From NCBI GenBank assembly GCA_910589155.1, contig CAJURY010000006.1, forward strand, positions 73,317 through 106,595: DNA of 33,279 bases, given 5' to 3'. The stretch's first letter is position 1. Each line of letters opens with the position of its first letter. The position numbers and the translations under genes are program-made. Shown in pieces: positions 24,158 through 31,270 of this stretch. This stretch comes from an uncultured Oscillospiraceae bacterium (GTDB lineage: Bacteria; Bacillota; Clostridia; Oscillospirales; Oscillospiraceae). The notes under the pieces are model-generated. The model ran no database searches, was not told the DNA's origin, and was given only the letters and a program-made list of their open reading frames with translations.

Positions 24158-25633
24158 ATGAATTCTGAACGAATCGATGAAAACCGCACGGAAGCTGTGC
24201 GCAGAAGAAGAAAACGCAACTACCGGAAAATGATGGAAGCAAGATTATCCGCTATCTCCCTGCTGGTAATGGTTCCGGTTTTTTTGCTCATCGCTCTGTT
24301 TTTGCTGGTTTGGCCGCGAACAAAGGTCTCCCAAATTGAAAAGCGGGAGCTTGCGACCTTCCCCAATTTCTCTTTCCAAAGTTATTTTGATGGAGAATTT
24401 ACCAGTGGGATTACCAAGTTTTATGATGATACCGTTCCCTTCCGGGACAGCTTTAAGGTAAAGGGCAATCAGCTAAAGGGGCTGTTTGGACTCCGGGGCA
24501 AGGACTCCGCGCCGACCATTATCGGTCCGGGCAACGTAGTCGCTCCCCCAAAGCCTGTGGAGACGCAGCCCAGCCAGACGGAACCGCCCACCGATCCTGC
24601 CAACATGGGTATGGCCGGCCGACTGCCGCAGGATACCAAGCCCACCGATCCTCCCACGGAAGAACCCACCCAGCGGGACTATACCGGCCAGGAAGCGGAA
24701 GGAAATTATGAAAACGGCCTTTTGATCGTCAATCAGGACGGTCATTGGCGCTGTATGGAGCTGTTCGGCGGCGGCTCCGGCACGAATTATGCCGAAGCGC
24801 TGAACACCTTGCAGGAAAAGCTGGGAAGCGGCGTGACCATTTACTCCATGCCGGCGCCTCTTGCCAGCGAATTTTATGTGCCCAGCAACTTTGCAGAGTA
24901 CTCCGCCAGCCAGTCCCAGTGCTTCGACGGCATTGCGGAAAAGCTGAACAGCGGTATTGTGTCCATTAACGTCTGCAATACCCTGTCCAAGCATACGGAA
25001 GAGCCGATTTATCTGCGTACCGACCATCACTGGCAGCCTCTTGGCGCGTATTACGCCGCCCAGGCCTTCGCTGAAGCCGCCGGCGTGCCCTTTGCGGACA
25101 TCAGCGAATATGAGGTTGGGAAAAACGAGGGCTTTGTGGGCACTATGTACGCCTTCTCCGGGGACGACCGCCTTCGCAACGACCCCGAGGATTTCACCTA
25201 TTATGTGCCCAAGGCTTCCTATAAGACCCACTATTACGACCTGAGCTTCAATTACAAGTACACCGGGCGTTTGCTGCAAGGCGTGGATACCGCCAACTCC
25301 TATCTGATGTTCATGGGCGGCGACTCCAATGTGGTAAAAATCGACACGGAAGTGAAAAACGGCCGCCGGCTGCTCATTGTAAAAGACAGCTACGGCAACG
25401 CGGAGGTTCCTTTCTATACCAGCTCCTTTGAGCAGGTGTTTGTGGTGGATATGCGGTATTTCGAGCGGAATCTGGTGAATTTCATCAAAGCAATGAACAT
25501 CACCGACGTGCTGTTTACCATGTCCTCCTACTCCGCTGTGGGCAGCAACGCTAATAATATTATGAACCTCATAGAGCAAGACGCAAGCAGCCAGATTGTT
25601 GACGGGCAGCTTACCGCGCCGGAGGAGGATTAA
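24158..25633 (+). CDS. DHHW-family membrane-anchored SGNH/AlgX-like protein
   Basis: 491 residues: a basic cytosolic N-terminus (RRRRKRNYRK), one membrane anchor (about 31-51), an outside stretch with a Pro/Thr-rich linker (about 128-172, TQPSQTEPPTDP), and a C-terminal domain with the signature DHHW (289-292, RTDHHWQPLGAYYAAQAF) and a nucleophile-like DSY (Asp410-Ser411) in LLIVKDSYGNA. The DHHW family is related to AlgJ/AlgX and DltD partners of MBOAT proteins; Ser, Asp and His would form a transfer site outside the cell. Its place directly after the MBOAT gene supports polymer acylation. The substrate polymer is unknown. Confidence 0.92.
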   Translation: MNSERIDENRTEAVRRRRKRNYRKMMEARLSAISLLVMVPVFLLIALFLLVWPRTKVSQIEKRELATFPNFSFQSYFDGEFTSGITKFYDDTVPFRDSFKVKGNQLKGLFGLRGKDSAPTIIGPGNVVAPPKPVETQPSQTEPPTDPANMGMAGRLPQDTKPTDPPTEEPTQRDYTGQEAEGNYENGLLIVNQDGHWRCMELFGGGSGTNYAEALNTLQEKLGSGVTIYSMPAPLASEFYVPSNFAEYSASQSQCFDGIAEKLNSGIVSINVCNTLSKHTEEPIYLRTDHHWQPLGAYYAAQAFAEAAGVPFADISEYEVGKNEGFVGTMYAFSGDDRLRNDPEDFTYYVPKASYKTHYYDLSFNYKYTGRLLQGVDTANSYLMFMGGDSNVVKIDTEVKNGRRLLIVKDSYGNAEVPFYTSSFEQVFVVDMRYFERNLVNFIKAMNITDVLFTMSSYSAVGSNANNIMNLIEQDASSQIVDGQLTAPEED

Positions 25634-25634
25634 A

Positions 25635-27431
25635 ATGAAAGAGCTGGAATATCCCTTTGACCCGGCGTATATCATTCAGAAGAAAAAAGCTCTGAAAAAG
25701 GGGCTGCTGGCGGACGGAACGCCGCGTATGGAGAAAAAAATTGCCGTGTTTGGCGGCTCCACAACCAGCGATATTGTAAAAGTATTGGAGCTTTTCCTGC
25801 TGAACATGGGCATTGCCCCGGTGTTTTACGAGTCGGAATACGCCCAGTATTTTCAGGACGCTATGTTCCCCTCAGAAGAGCTTCTGGCTTTTCAGCCGGA
25901 TCTGGTGTTTATTCACACCACCAACCGGAACGTGACGGCCTACCCGGAAATCACCGATAGCCCCGCGCAGATTGACGAAAAATTGCAGTCCCAGTTGGAA
26001 AAGTTTCAAACGATCTGGGCTTCCATTGGGGAAAAGTTCCACTGCCCCATTATCCAGAACAATTTTGAAATGCCCTTGTATCGGCTTTTGGGGAACCGGG
26101 ACTGCTACGACGTCCATGGCAGAAGGAATTTCCTCTCCCGGCTGAACCAAGGCTTTTACGCCTATGCGCAAACCCATGAAAGCTTCTATATTCACGACAT
26201 TAACTTCATTTCCGCCGATTTTGGCTTAAAGGAATGGGCAAATCCTCTGTACTGGAATATGTACAAGTACGCCATGTGCTTTGAGGCCATCCCCGGCTTT
26301 GCGTTCAATCTTGCCAATATCATCAAGTCCATTTTCGGCAAAAACAAAAAGGCGCTGGCGCTGGATCTGGACAATACCTTGTGGGGCGGCGTGGTAGGCG
26401 ACGATGGGGTAGACGGCATCGAAATCGGCCAGGAAACCGGGGTTTCCCAGTCCTACTATGAGTTCCAGACCTATGTGAAGGAACTGAAATCCCTGGGCAT
26501 TTTGCTGACGGTTTGCTCCAAAAACGACCACGAAAACGCCATCGCCGGGTTAAATCACCCGGAAGGCGCCTTAAAGCCGGCGGATTTTATCATCATCAAA
26601 GCCAACTGGGAAAATAAGGATCGCAACATTGCCGAGACTGCCCAGGAATTGAACATTTTGCCGGAAGCCATCGTTTTTGCCGACGACAACCCGGCGGAGC
26701 GGGAAATTGTCCGGGCGCAGCTTCCCGGGGTGGCGGTTCCCGCCATGGAGGAAGTGGAGCGTTACATCCAAACCATAGACCGCAGCGGCTTTTTTGAGGT
26801 GACCTCCTTCAGCGAGGACGATTTGAAGCGCAACGAAATGTACAAAACCAACGCCCTGCGCGCGGCGCAGGCAGCTTCCTTCGCGGACTATGGGGCGTAT
26901 CTGGAAAGCCTTTCCATGCGCGCTGTGATCGACGATTTTCTGCCCGTTTACCTTGCCCGGATTACCCAGCTTACCAACAAAAGCAACCAGTTTAACCTGA
27001 CCACCCGGCGTTACACCCCCGCGCAAATGGAGGAGGTTTTCGCAAGCTCCCAGCACATTCGCCTGTACGGCAAACTGGTGGATAAGTTTGGAGACAACGG
27101 CGTGGTATCCGTGGTTATCGGAAAAATCAACGGCGACGCGCTGGATGTGGAGCTGTGGCTCATGAGCTGCCGGGTTTTGAAGCGGGATATGGAATTTGCC
27201 ATGCTGGACGAGCTGGTATCCCGCTGCCGGGAGGCCGGGATTTCCCACATCAACGGCTATTATTATCCCACTGCCAAAAACGGCATGGTGCGGGAGCTGT
27301 ACAAGACTTTCGGCTTCCAGAAGGTGAGCGAAGACGAAACCGGCAATACCCAGTGGCGGCTGGAGCTGGAAAGCTACGAAAAACAGAACCGTTTCATTGC
27401 CGTAAGCGGCAACGAGGCGCAAAACGCATAA
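25635..27431 (+). CDS. FkbH-type HAD-IIIC enzyme, predicted glyceryl-ACP synthase
   Basis: 598 residues. An N-terminal SGNH-like domain (about 35-225, AVFGGSTTSD) is followed by the HAD-IIIC domain with Asp244/Asp246 in ALDLDNTLWGGVVG, Cys294 in LTVCSKNDHENA and FADDNPAERE, then a GNAT-like C-terminal domain (about 440-590, LTNKSNQFNLTTRRY). FkbH-family enzymes of polyketide pathways load a glyceryl group from 1,3-bisphosphoglycerate onto an ACP. The next gene is an ACP, so the same step is likely here. The ATG at 25635 follows GGAGGAGG. The product (glyceryl, lactyl or other) is inferred, not shown. Confidence 0.9.
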   Translation: MKELEYPFDPAYIIQKKKALKKGLLADGTPRMEKKIAVFGGSTTSDIVKVLELFLLNMGIAPVFYESEYAQYFQDAMFPSEELLAFQPDLVFIHTTNRNVTAYPEITDSPAQIDEKLQSQLEKFQTIWASIGEKFHCPIIQNNFEMPLYRLLGNRDCYDVHGRRNFLSRLNQGFYAYAQTHESFYIHDINFISADFGLKEWANPLYWNMYKYAMCFEAIPGFAFNLANIIKSIFGKNKKALALDLDNTLWGGVVGDDGVDGIEIGQETGVSQSYYEFQTYVKELKSLGILLTVCSKNDHENAIAGLNHPEGALKPADFIIIKANWENKDRNIAETAQELNILPEAIVFADDNPAEREIVRAQLPGVAVPAMEEVERYIQTIDRSGFFEVTSFSEDDLKRNEMYKTNALRAAQAASFADYGAYLESLSMRAVIDDFLPVYLARITQLTNKSNQFNLTTRRYTPAQMEEVFASSQHIRLYGKLVDKFGDNGVVSVVIGKINGDALDVELWLMSCRVLKRDMEFAMLDELVSRCREAGISHINGYYYPTAKNGMVRELYKTFGFQKVSEDETGNTQWRLELESYEKQNRFIAVSGNEAQNA

Positions 27432-27444
27432 CGGAGGAAACAAA

Positions 27445-27690
27445 ATGGAGACCAGAGAAATTTACGCGAGACTGAATCGCATTTTCCAGAACGTGTTTGA
27501 CGACAGCAGCATCCGGGTTTACCCGGAGACCACGGCGGACGATATTGAGGACTGGGACAGCCTGGAGCACATTACCCTGATTTCCACTGTGGAGCGGGTG
27601 TTCCACATGAAGTTTAAAATGGGGGAAATTTCTTCCATGAAAAACGTAGGGGAAATGGCTGCGATCATCAAGGCCAGAACCAAGCTGTAA
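27445..27690 (+). CDS. Acyl carrier protein
   Basis: 81 residues, an acidic four-helix carrier protein. The phosphopantetheine attachment site is Ser39 in DWDSLEHITL. It starts 13 bases after the FkbH-type gene, with a GGAGG site, and is the last gene of the operon. It is not next to any fatty acid or polyketide synthase gene, so it most likely serves the FkbH enzyme as acceptor and the MBOAT as donor, the role DltC plays in teichoic acid D-alanylation. A phosphopantetheinyl transferase must act in trans. Confidence 0.95.
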   Translation: METREIYARLNRIFQNVFDDSSIRVYPETTADDIEDWDSLEHITLISTVERVFHMKFKMGEISSMKNVGEMAAIIKARTKL

Positions 27691-27695
27691 TATGT

Positions 27696-28003
27696 GCGGG
27701 CAAGCGCCCGCCGGCAACGCGTTTCATACGTTGCAGCGAACCTGACACACCCAAGGGGGACACTCGACAAGAACTACCCCCAAATTATCGTACCTTCTAT
27801 AGGTGGGCAAGCGCCCGCCGGCAACGCGTCTCGTACGCCGCTGCGAATCTGACACACCCTTGGGGGACACTCGACAAGAACTACCCTAAATACCGTACTC
27901 TCAATAGGTGGGCAAGCGCCCGCTGGCAACGCGTTACGAGCGCCAGTGCAGATTTGACACCCTCTTGGGAGACGCTGGACAAGTACTGCTCTGAAATACT
28001 ATC
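27696..28003 (+). repeat. Three tandem copies of a ~105-bp repeat
   Basis: Units begin GGGCAAGCGCCCGC at 27698, 27805 and 27910 (periods 107 and 105). Each has the order: hairpin GGGC-AAGC-GCCC, GGCAACGCGT, TGACAC, a C-run, (C/A)TTGGG or CAAGGGGG, then CTCGACAAGAACTACC in the first two units. The third unit is more diverged. They follow the ACP stop directly. No open frame is kept across units, so this is not coding. A single diverged copy sits at 5567-5645. Unit spacing and length rule out a CRISPR array. Confidence 0.85.
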
Positions 28004-28029
28004 GTAGGGGAGGACCTGCGTGTCCGCCC
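28004..28029 (-). repeat. GGGCGGACAC-type hairpin repeat, copy A
   Basis: Read on the minus strand this matches the element at 31177-31202 in about 21 of 26 positions (GGGCGGACAC, then AG-TCC-CCCC-TA). It is short and hairpin-forming. Confidence 0.6.
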
Positions 28030-28159
28030 ATTTCTATCCAATTTTCGGCGCAATTTCGTTAGAATGCTGTTATTGCGAGGAGGCGCAGCCGACATGGCAA
28101 TTTTTTGGTAAAATATTGCATATTATAAGGTTTTGATTGCCATAACAGTGCGTTCAAAC

Positions 28160-28277
28160 AACCAAACCGAAGCCCAGGAAAGGAGGTTCGGTTTGGTTGA
28201 GGTGCGCAACGAAATTTTGCATGTTTTGGCGCTTGCGCCGCAACATGCGCATTGGAGTTTGCACCAACGAGGTTCGC
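28160..28277 (+). repeat. Composite two-hairpin repeat, copy A
   Basis: It contains a 12-bp stem AACCAAACCGAA/TTCGGTTTGGTT (28160-28171 with 28187-28198), a second hairpin GCATGTT...AACATGC (28219-28248) and a conserved tail TTGGAGTTTGC-ACC-AACGAGGTT. The inverted counterpart is at 30977-31093. Confidence 0.8.
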
Positions 28278-28400
28278 GATGACCAAACTTGAAGCTGCCT
28301 CCGACCAGGCGAACACGCAGGTTTGCCCCTATGAGAGCCATGGCGCTGCTTGCTCCGTGTGCTTGCCGCCTCTCGATGATTGAAGCTTTTTTGATATGCG

Positions 28401-28440
28401 AACGCCCCGGGAAAGCATCGCTTTCCCGGGGCGTTTTGTT
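28401..28440. terminator. 16-bp hairpin terminator at the guaB 3' end
   Basis: AACGCCCCGGGAAAGC (28401-28416) pairs perfectly with 28420-28435 across a 3-base loop. On the plus strand TTGTT follows, favouring rightward termination of the acylation operon; it also lies 10 bases past the guaB stop. Confidence 0.8.
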
Positions 28441-28449
28441 CCATTACAC

Positions 28450-29955
28450 TTATTTATTAGGCGCGGTGGAGCGGAGCTGCACGTCATGGTAGCCGCCTTC
28501 CACAATAGAGGTCGCGGAAACCAGGGTCAGCTTTGCGTCCCGCTGCAAGTCGGCGATGGTTGTCACGCCGCAGTTGCACATGGTGCTCTTAACCTTGTAC
28601 AAGCTGGCTTCTACATTGTCGTGAAGGGGGCCTGCGTAGGTAACATAGGAGTCTACGCCTTCCTCAAAGTTCAGCTTGGATGCGCCGCCCAGATCGTAAC
28701 GCTGCCAGTTCCGGGCGCGGTTGGAGCCTTCGCCCCAGTATTCCTTCATATACGCGCCGCCCACCATAACCTTGTTGTTGGGGCTTTCGTCAAACCGGGC
28801 GAAATACCGACCCAGCATCAAAAAGTCCGCGCCCATGGCCAAAGCCAAAGTCATATGATAGTCGTGAACAATGCCGCCGTCGGAGCAGATGGGCACATAA
28901 ATGCCGGTCTTCATGAAATACTCGTCTCTGGCAGCCGCCACTTCGATGAGCGCGGTAGCTTGCCCCCGGCCGATGCCCTTGGTCTCCCGGGTGATGCAGA
29001 TGGAGCCGCCGCCGATGCCGACTTTTACAAAGTCCGCGCCGGCTTCCGCCAAAAACAAAAAGCCTTCCCGGTCAACCACGTTGCCCGCGCCGATCTTTAC
29101 GCTTTCACCATAGTTTTTCCGCACCCATTCCAGGGTCTTTTTCTGCCAGCAGGTGTAGCCTTCGGAGGAGTCGATGCACAAAACGTCTGCGCCGGCTGCA
29201 AGCAAAGCGGGAATCCGGGTTTCATAGTCTCTGGTGTTAATTCCCGCGCCAACCAGCATCCGCTTGTGAGAATCCAGCAGCTCCAGGGGATTATCCTTAT
29301 GCTGGGAATAATCCTTGCGGAACACAAAATACAAAAGGTTTCCGTCCTTGTCCACAATGGGCAGAGAATTCAGCTTATGCTCCCAGATAATATCGTTGGC
29401 TTCTTTTAAGGTAGTTTCCGCCGGAGCGGTGATAAGCTTTTCCAGAGGCGTCATGAAGGACGCGACCTTGTCGGTGGGACTCATACGGGACACACGGTAA
29501 TCCCGGCTGGTGACGATGCCCAAAAGCTTTCCGGTGGCGGCGCCGTTGTCGGTAATGGCGACGGTAGAAAAACCGTTTTTCTCTTTCAGCGCCAGTACGT
29601 CCGCCAAGGTGTTATCCGGGGTGAGATTAGAAGCGGACACCACAAAGCCCGCCTTGTGGCTTTTGACCTTGGCGACCATGGCAGCTTCCGATTCAATGGA
29701 CTGAGAGCCAAAAATAAAGGACAAACCGCCTTCTCTTGCCAGGGCGATGGCCATGGTATCGTTGGACACGGACTGCATAATGGCGGAGGTCATGGGAATG
29801 TTCAAACGAATGGCAGGCTCTTCCACGCCCTTGCGGTACTTGACCAAAGGCGTTCGCAAAGATACGTTGCTGGGGATACAGTCTTCTGAAGTGTATCCGG
29901 GAATGAGCAGGTATTCGCTGAAAGTATGGGACGGTTCGCTGCAATAATGCGCCAT
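28450..29955 (-). CDS. guaB: IMP dehydrogenase
   Basis: 501 residues. It oxidises IMP to XMP with NAD+, the committed step to GMP. The TIM barrel is split by a CBS pair (about 95-215, containing AGFVVSASNLTPDNTL and SLPIVDKDGNLLYFV). The active-site Cys320 is in GIGGGSICITRETKGIGRG, and the phosphate-binding motif SDGGI follows (ICSDGGIVHDYHM). AGGAGG lies 9 bases before the ATG. Residue order matches the GuaB branch with the ITRETKG loop common in Clostridia. Its promoter lies over the 3' end of yitT, so it can be expressed apart from that gene. Confidence 0.95.
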   Translation of the reverse strand: MAHYCSEPSHTFSEYLLIPGYTSEDCIPSNVSLRTPLVKYRKGVEEPAIRLNIPMTSAIMQSVSNDTMAIALAREGGLSFIFGSQSIESEAAMVAKVKSHKAGFVVSASNLTPDNTLADVLALKEKNGFSTVAITDNGAATGKLLGIVTSRDYRVSRMSPTDKVASFMTPLEKLITAPAETTLKEANDIIWEHKLNSLPIVDKDGNLLYFVFRKDYSQHKDNPLELLDSHKRMLVGAGINTRDYETRIPALLAAGADVLCIDSSEGYTCWQKKTLEWVRKNYGESVKIGAGNVVDREGFLFLAEAGADFVKVGIGGGSICITRETKGIGRGQATALIEVAAARDEYFMKTGIYVPICSDGGIVHDYHMTLALAMGADFLMLGRYFARFDESPNNKVMVGGAYMKEYWGEGSNRARNWQRYDLGGASKLNFEEGVDSYVTYAGPLHDNVEASLYKVKSTMCNCGVTTIADLQRDAKLTLVSATSIVEGGYHDVQLRSTAPNK

Positions 29956-29980
29956 GAGAATCTGCCTCCTATATCTATTT

Positions 29981-29994
29981 GATAAAATTTTATC
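29981..29994. promoter_or_regulatory. Palindrome at the guaB start site
   Basis: GATAAAATTTTATC is a perfect 14-base palindrome placed directly downstream of the guaB -10 box, over the expected transcription start. It is a candidate operator. Confidence 0.45.
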
Positions 29995-29995
29995 T

Positions 29996-30025
29996 ATTAT
30001 ACAGTCTCATCCACAGCAATGTCAA
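29996..30025 (-). promoter_or_regulatory. guaB promoter within the end of yitT
   Basis: On the minus strand, TTGACA (30025-30020) and TATAAT (30001-29996), both exact consensus, are separated by 18 bases. They overlap the last codons and stop of the upstream yitT-family gene. Confidence 0.82.
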
Positions 30026-30920
30026 GAAGTTTATTTTCTTCCTTGCCGTCTTTGCGGATATGTTTGAAGTTGCCGACGACCTGCCCCACCTGACTCATGC
30101 AGGCGAAGGTACCGGGGTGAGCCTTGATGATTTTTTGCAGTTCCGCTACCTGCCGGCGGTTGACTACGCATACCAGCATATTGCGCTCCTTGCCGGAATA
30201 CATGCCGGTACCGTGAAGCAGCGTGGCGGAATGGCCAAGCTGATGGATAATTTCATCGGAAATGGCTTTGGGATCGTCCGTCACGATTTCAAAGCGAATG
30301 GCGGATCTGCCGTTTCGCATCACCGAGTCGCTGACAGAGCTGGTGAGGAAGCTGTAAAGAATGCATAAGATAACAGGCTCAACCTTGTAATTATAGACAA
30401 AGTAGGAAAGAATTGCTACGAAAACGTTTATGATAAAAATGACCTGCATCAAGTCTCTTTCCGGGTTGCGCTTGTGAATCAGCACCGCGACGAAATCCAT
30501 GCCGCCGGTGGTGCCCCCAATGCGAAGCACCTGGCTGTAAAAAAAGCCGTTGATAATGCCCGCGACCATGGGGCCGAGTATGGTGCTGGTGCCGTTCTCC
30601 GTGTCATAAGCGAAGCGATCCAACGGCATCCGCTCAAAAACCAGCAGCGCCAGAGAAAACGTCACCACATAGACAAGACTGCGAACCGCCAGCCGGCGGT
30701 TGGTAAATTTCCACGCCAAAAGCGCCAGGGGAATGTTAATCAGCAGGCTGAGATAGCCCATGGAAAAATGGAACAGATATTGAATAATCGTGAGCAGGCC
30801 GTTTAAGCCCGATGGGGCGAAGCTGTTGGGGAACACAAAAAGCACATAGTTCAGCGCGCCCAGTATGGCCATGCCGATAATTGTCGCGTAAGTAAGAAGC
30901 TTCTGAAAAATGGGTTTCAT
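29997..30920 (-). CDS. YitT-family membrane protein
   Basis: 307 residues: five or six membrane helices (about 8-205, with the conserved stretches APSGLNGLLTI and RIGGTTGGMDFVAVLI) and a cytosolic C-terminal DUF2179 domain (about 220-300, SATLLHGTGMYSGKERNMLV). The function of the YitT family is not settled. The ATG at 30920 is chosen because the membrane domain begins there; AGGAG lies 12 bases upstream, a little far. It is between murA and guaB on the same strand. Confidence 0.88.
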   Translation of the reverse strand: MKPIFQKLLTYATIIGMAILGALNYVLFVFPNSFAPSGLNGLLTIIQYLFHFSMGYLSLLINIPLALLAWKFTNRRLAVRSLVYVVTFSLALLVFERMPLDRFAYDTENGTSTILGPMVAGIINGFFYSQVLRIGGTTGGMDFVAVLIHKRNPERDLMQVIFIINVFVAILSYFVYNYKVEPVILCILYSFLTSSVSDSVMRNGRSAIRFEIVTDDPKAISDEIIHQLGHSATLLHGTGMYSGKERNMLVCVVNRRQVAELQKIIKAHPGTFACMSQVGQVVGNFKHIRKDGKEENKLLDIAVDETV

Positions 30921-30976
30921 GACGAAAAACCGCTCCTGTTTTGTGAATAAAATAGCATTATTTGGGTGTTGCAGGG

Positions 30977-31093
30977 GCAAACCTCGTCGGGGCAAACTCC
31001 AGTGCGCATATTTCGGCGCTTACGCCGAAATATGCGGAATTTCGTAGCCCCTCCTCTCCAAACCGAACCCGCTCATGCTGAGCTTCGGTTTGG
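30977..31093 (-). repeat. Composite two-hairpin repeat, copy B (inverted)
   Basis: The reverse complement aligns with 28160-28277. Its hairpins are GCATATTTCGGCG/CGCCGAAATATGC (13 bp, 31006-31018 with 31023-31035) and CCAAACCGAA/TTCGGTTTGG (31058-31067 with 31084-31093), the latter followed by TTTTTATT. Stem changes relative to copy A are matched on both sides. Confidence 0.8.
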
Positions 31094-31176
31094 TTTTTAT
31101 TAGTATCATGTAATTTCGGATGTCGTAGAGCGTACCTATGTATGCGCACGCTGGGAGGCAGCGCTTCTGTGGGAAC

Positions 31177-31202
31177 GGGCGGACACATAGATCCGCCCCT
31201 AT
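31177..31202 (+). repeat. GGGCGGACAC-type hairpin repeat, copy B
   Basis: GGGCGGA (31177-31183) pairs with TCCGCCC (31192-31198). It is the inverted partner of the copy at 28004-28029. Confidence 0.6.
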
Positions 31203-31270
31203 GGCATTTCAATAGAATTCAAGGAAAACCTGGACGTCATACGCGTCCCCACGGCGCATATAAGCCTTTG

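Larger units (their letters stand above)
28030..28449. other. Gene-free region with composite repeat and hairpins
   Basis: No gene is credible between the tandem repeats and guaB. Besides the composite repeat at 28160-28277 there is an ATTGC...GCAAT hairpin followed by T6 (28072-28106), and the strong hairpin at 28401-28435 next to the guaB stop. Open frames here lie within repeats and lack ribosome binding sites. Confidence 0.6.
30921..31270. other. Gene-free region between yitT and murA
   Basis: No gene is seen. It holds the inverted composite repeat (30977-31093) and the GGGCGGACAC element (31177-31202). The 84-codon leftward frame across it reads through repeat DNA and has no ribosome binding site. 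Confidence 0.6.

Noticed and set aside
27696..28003. CRISPR array
   Set aside because: Units are ~105 bp and similar throughout, with no short constant repeat and unique spacers, and no cas genes nearby.
28396..29409. 337-codon plus-strand open frame
   Set aside because: Antisense to guaB and starts inside a terminator hairpin.
30958..31212. 84-codon minus-strand frame
   Set aside because: It reads through two repeat elements and has no ribosome binding site.
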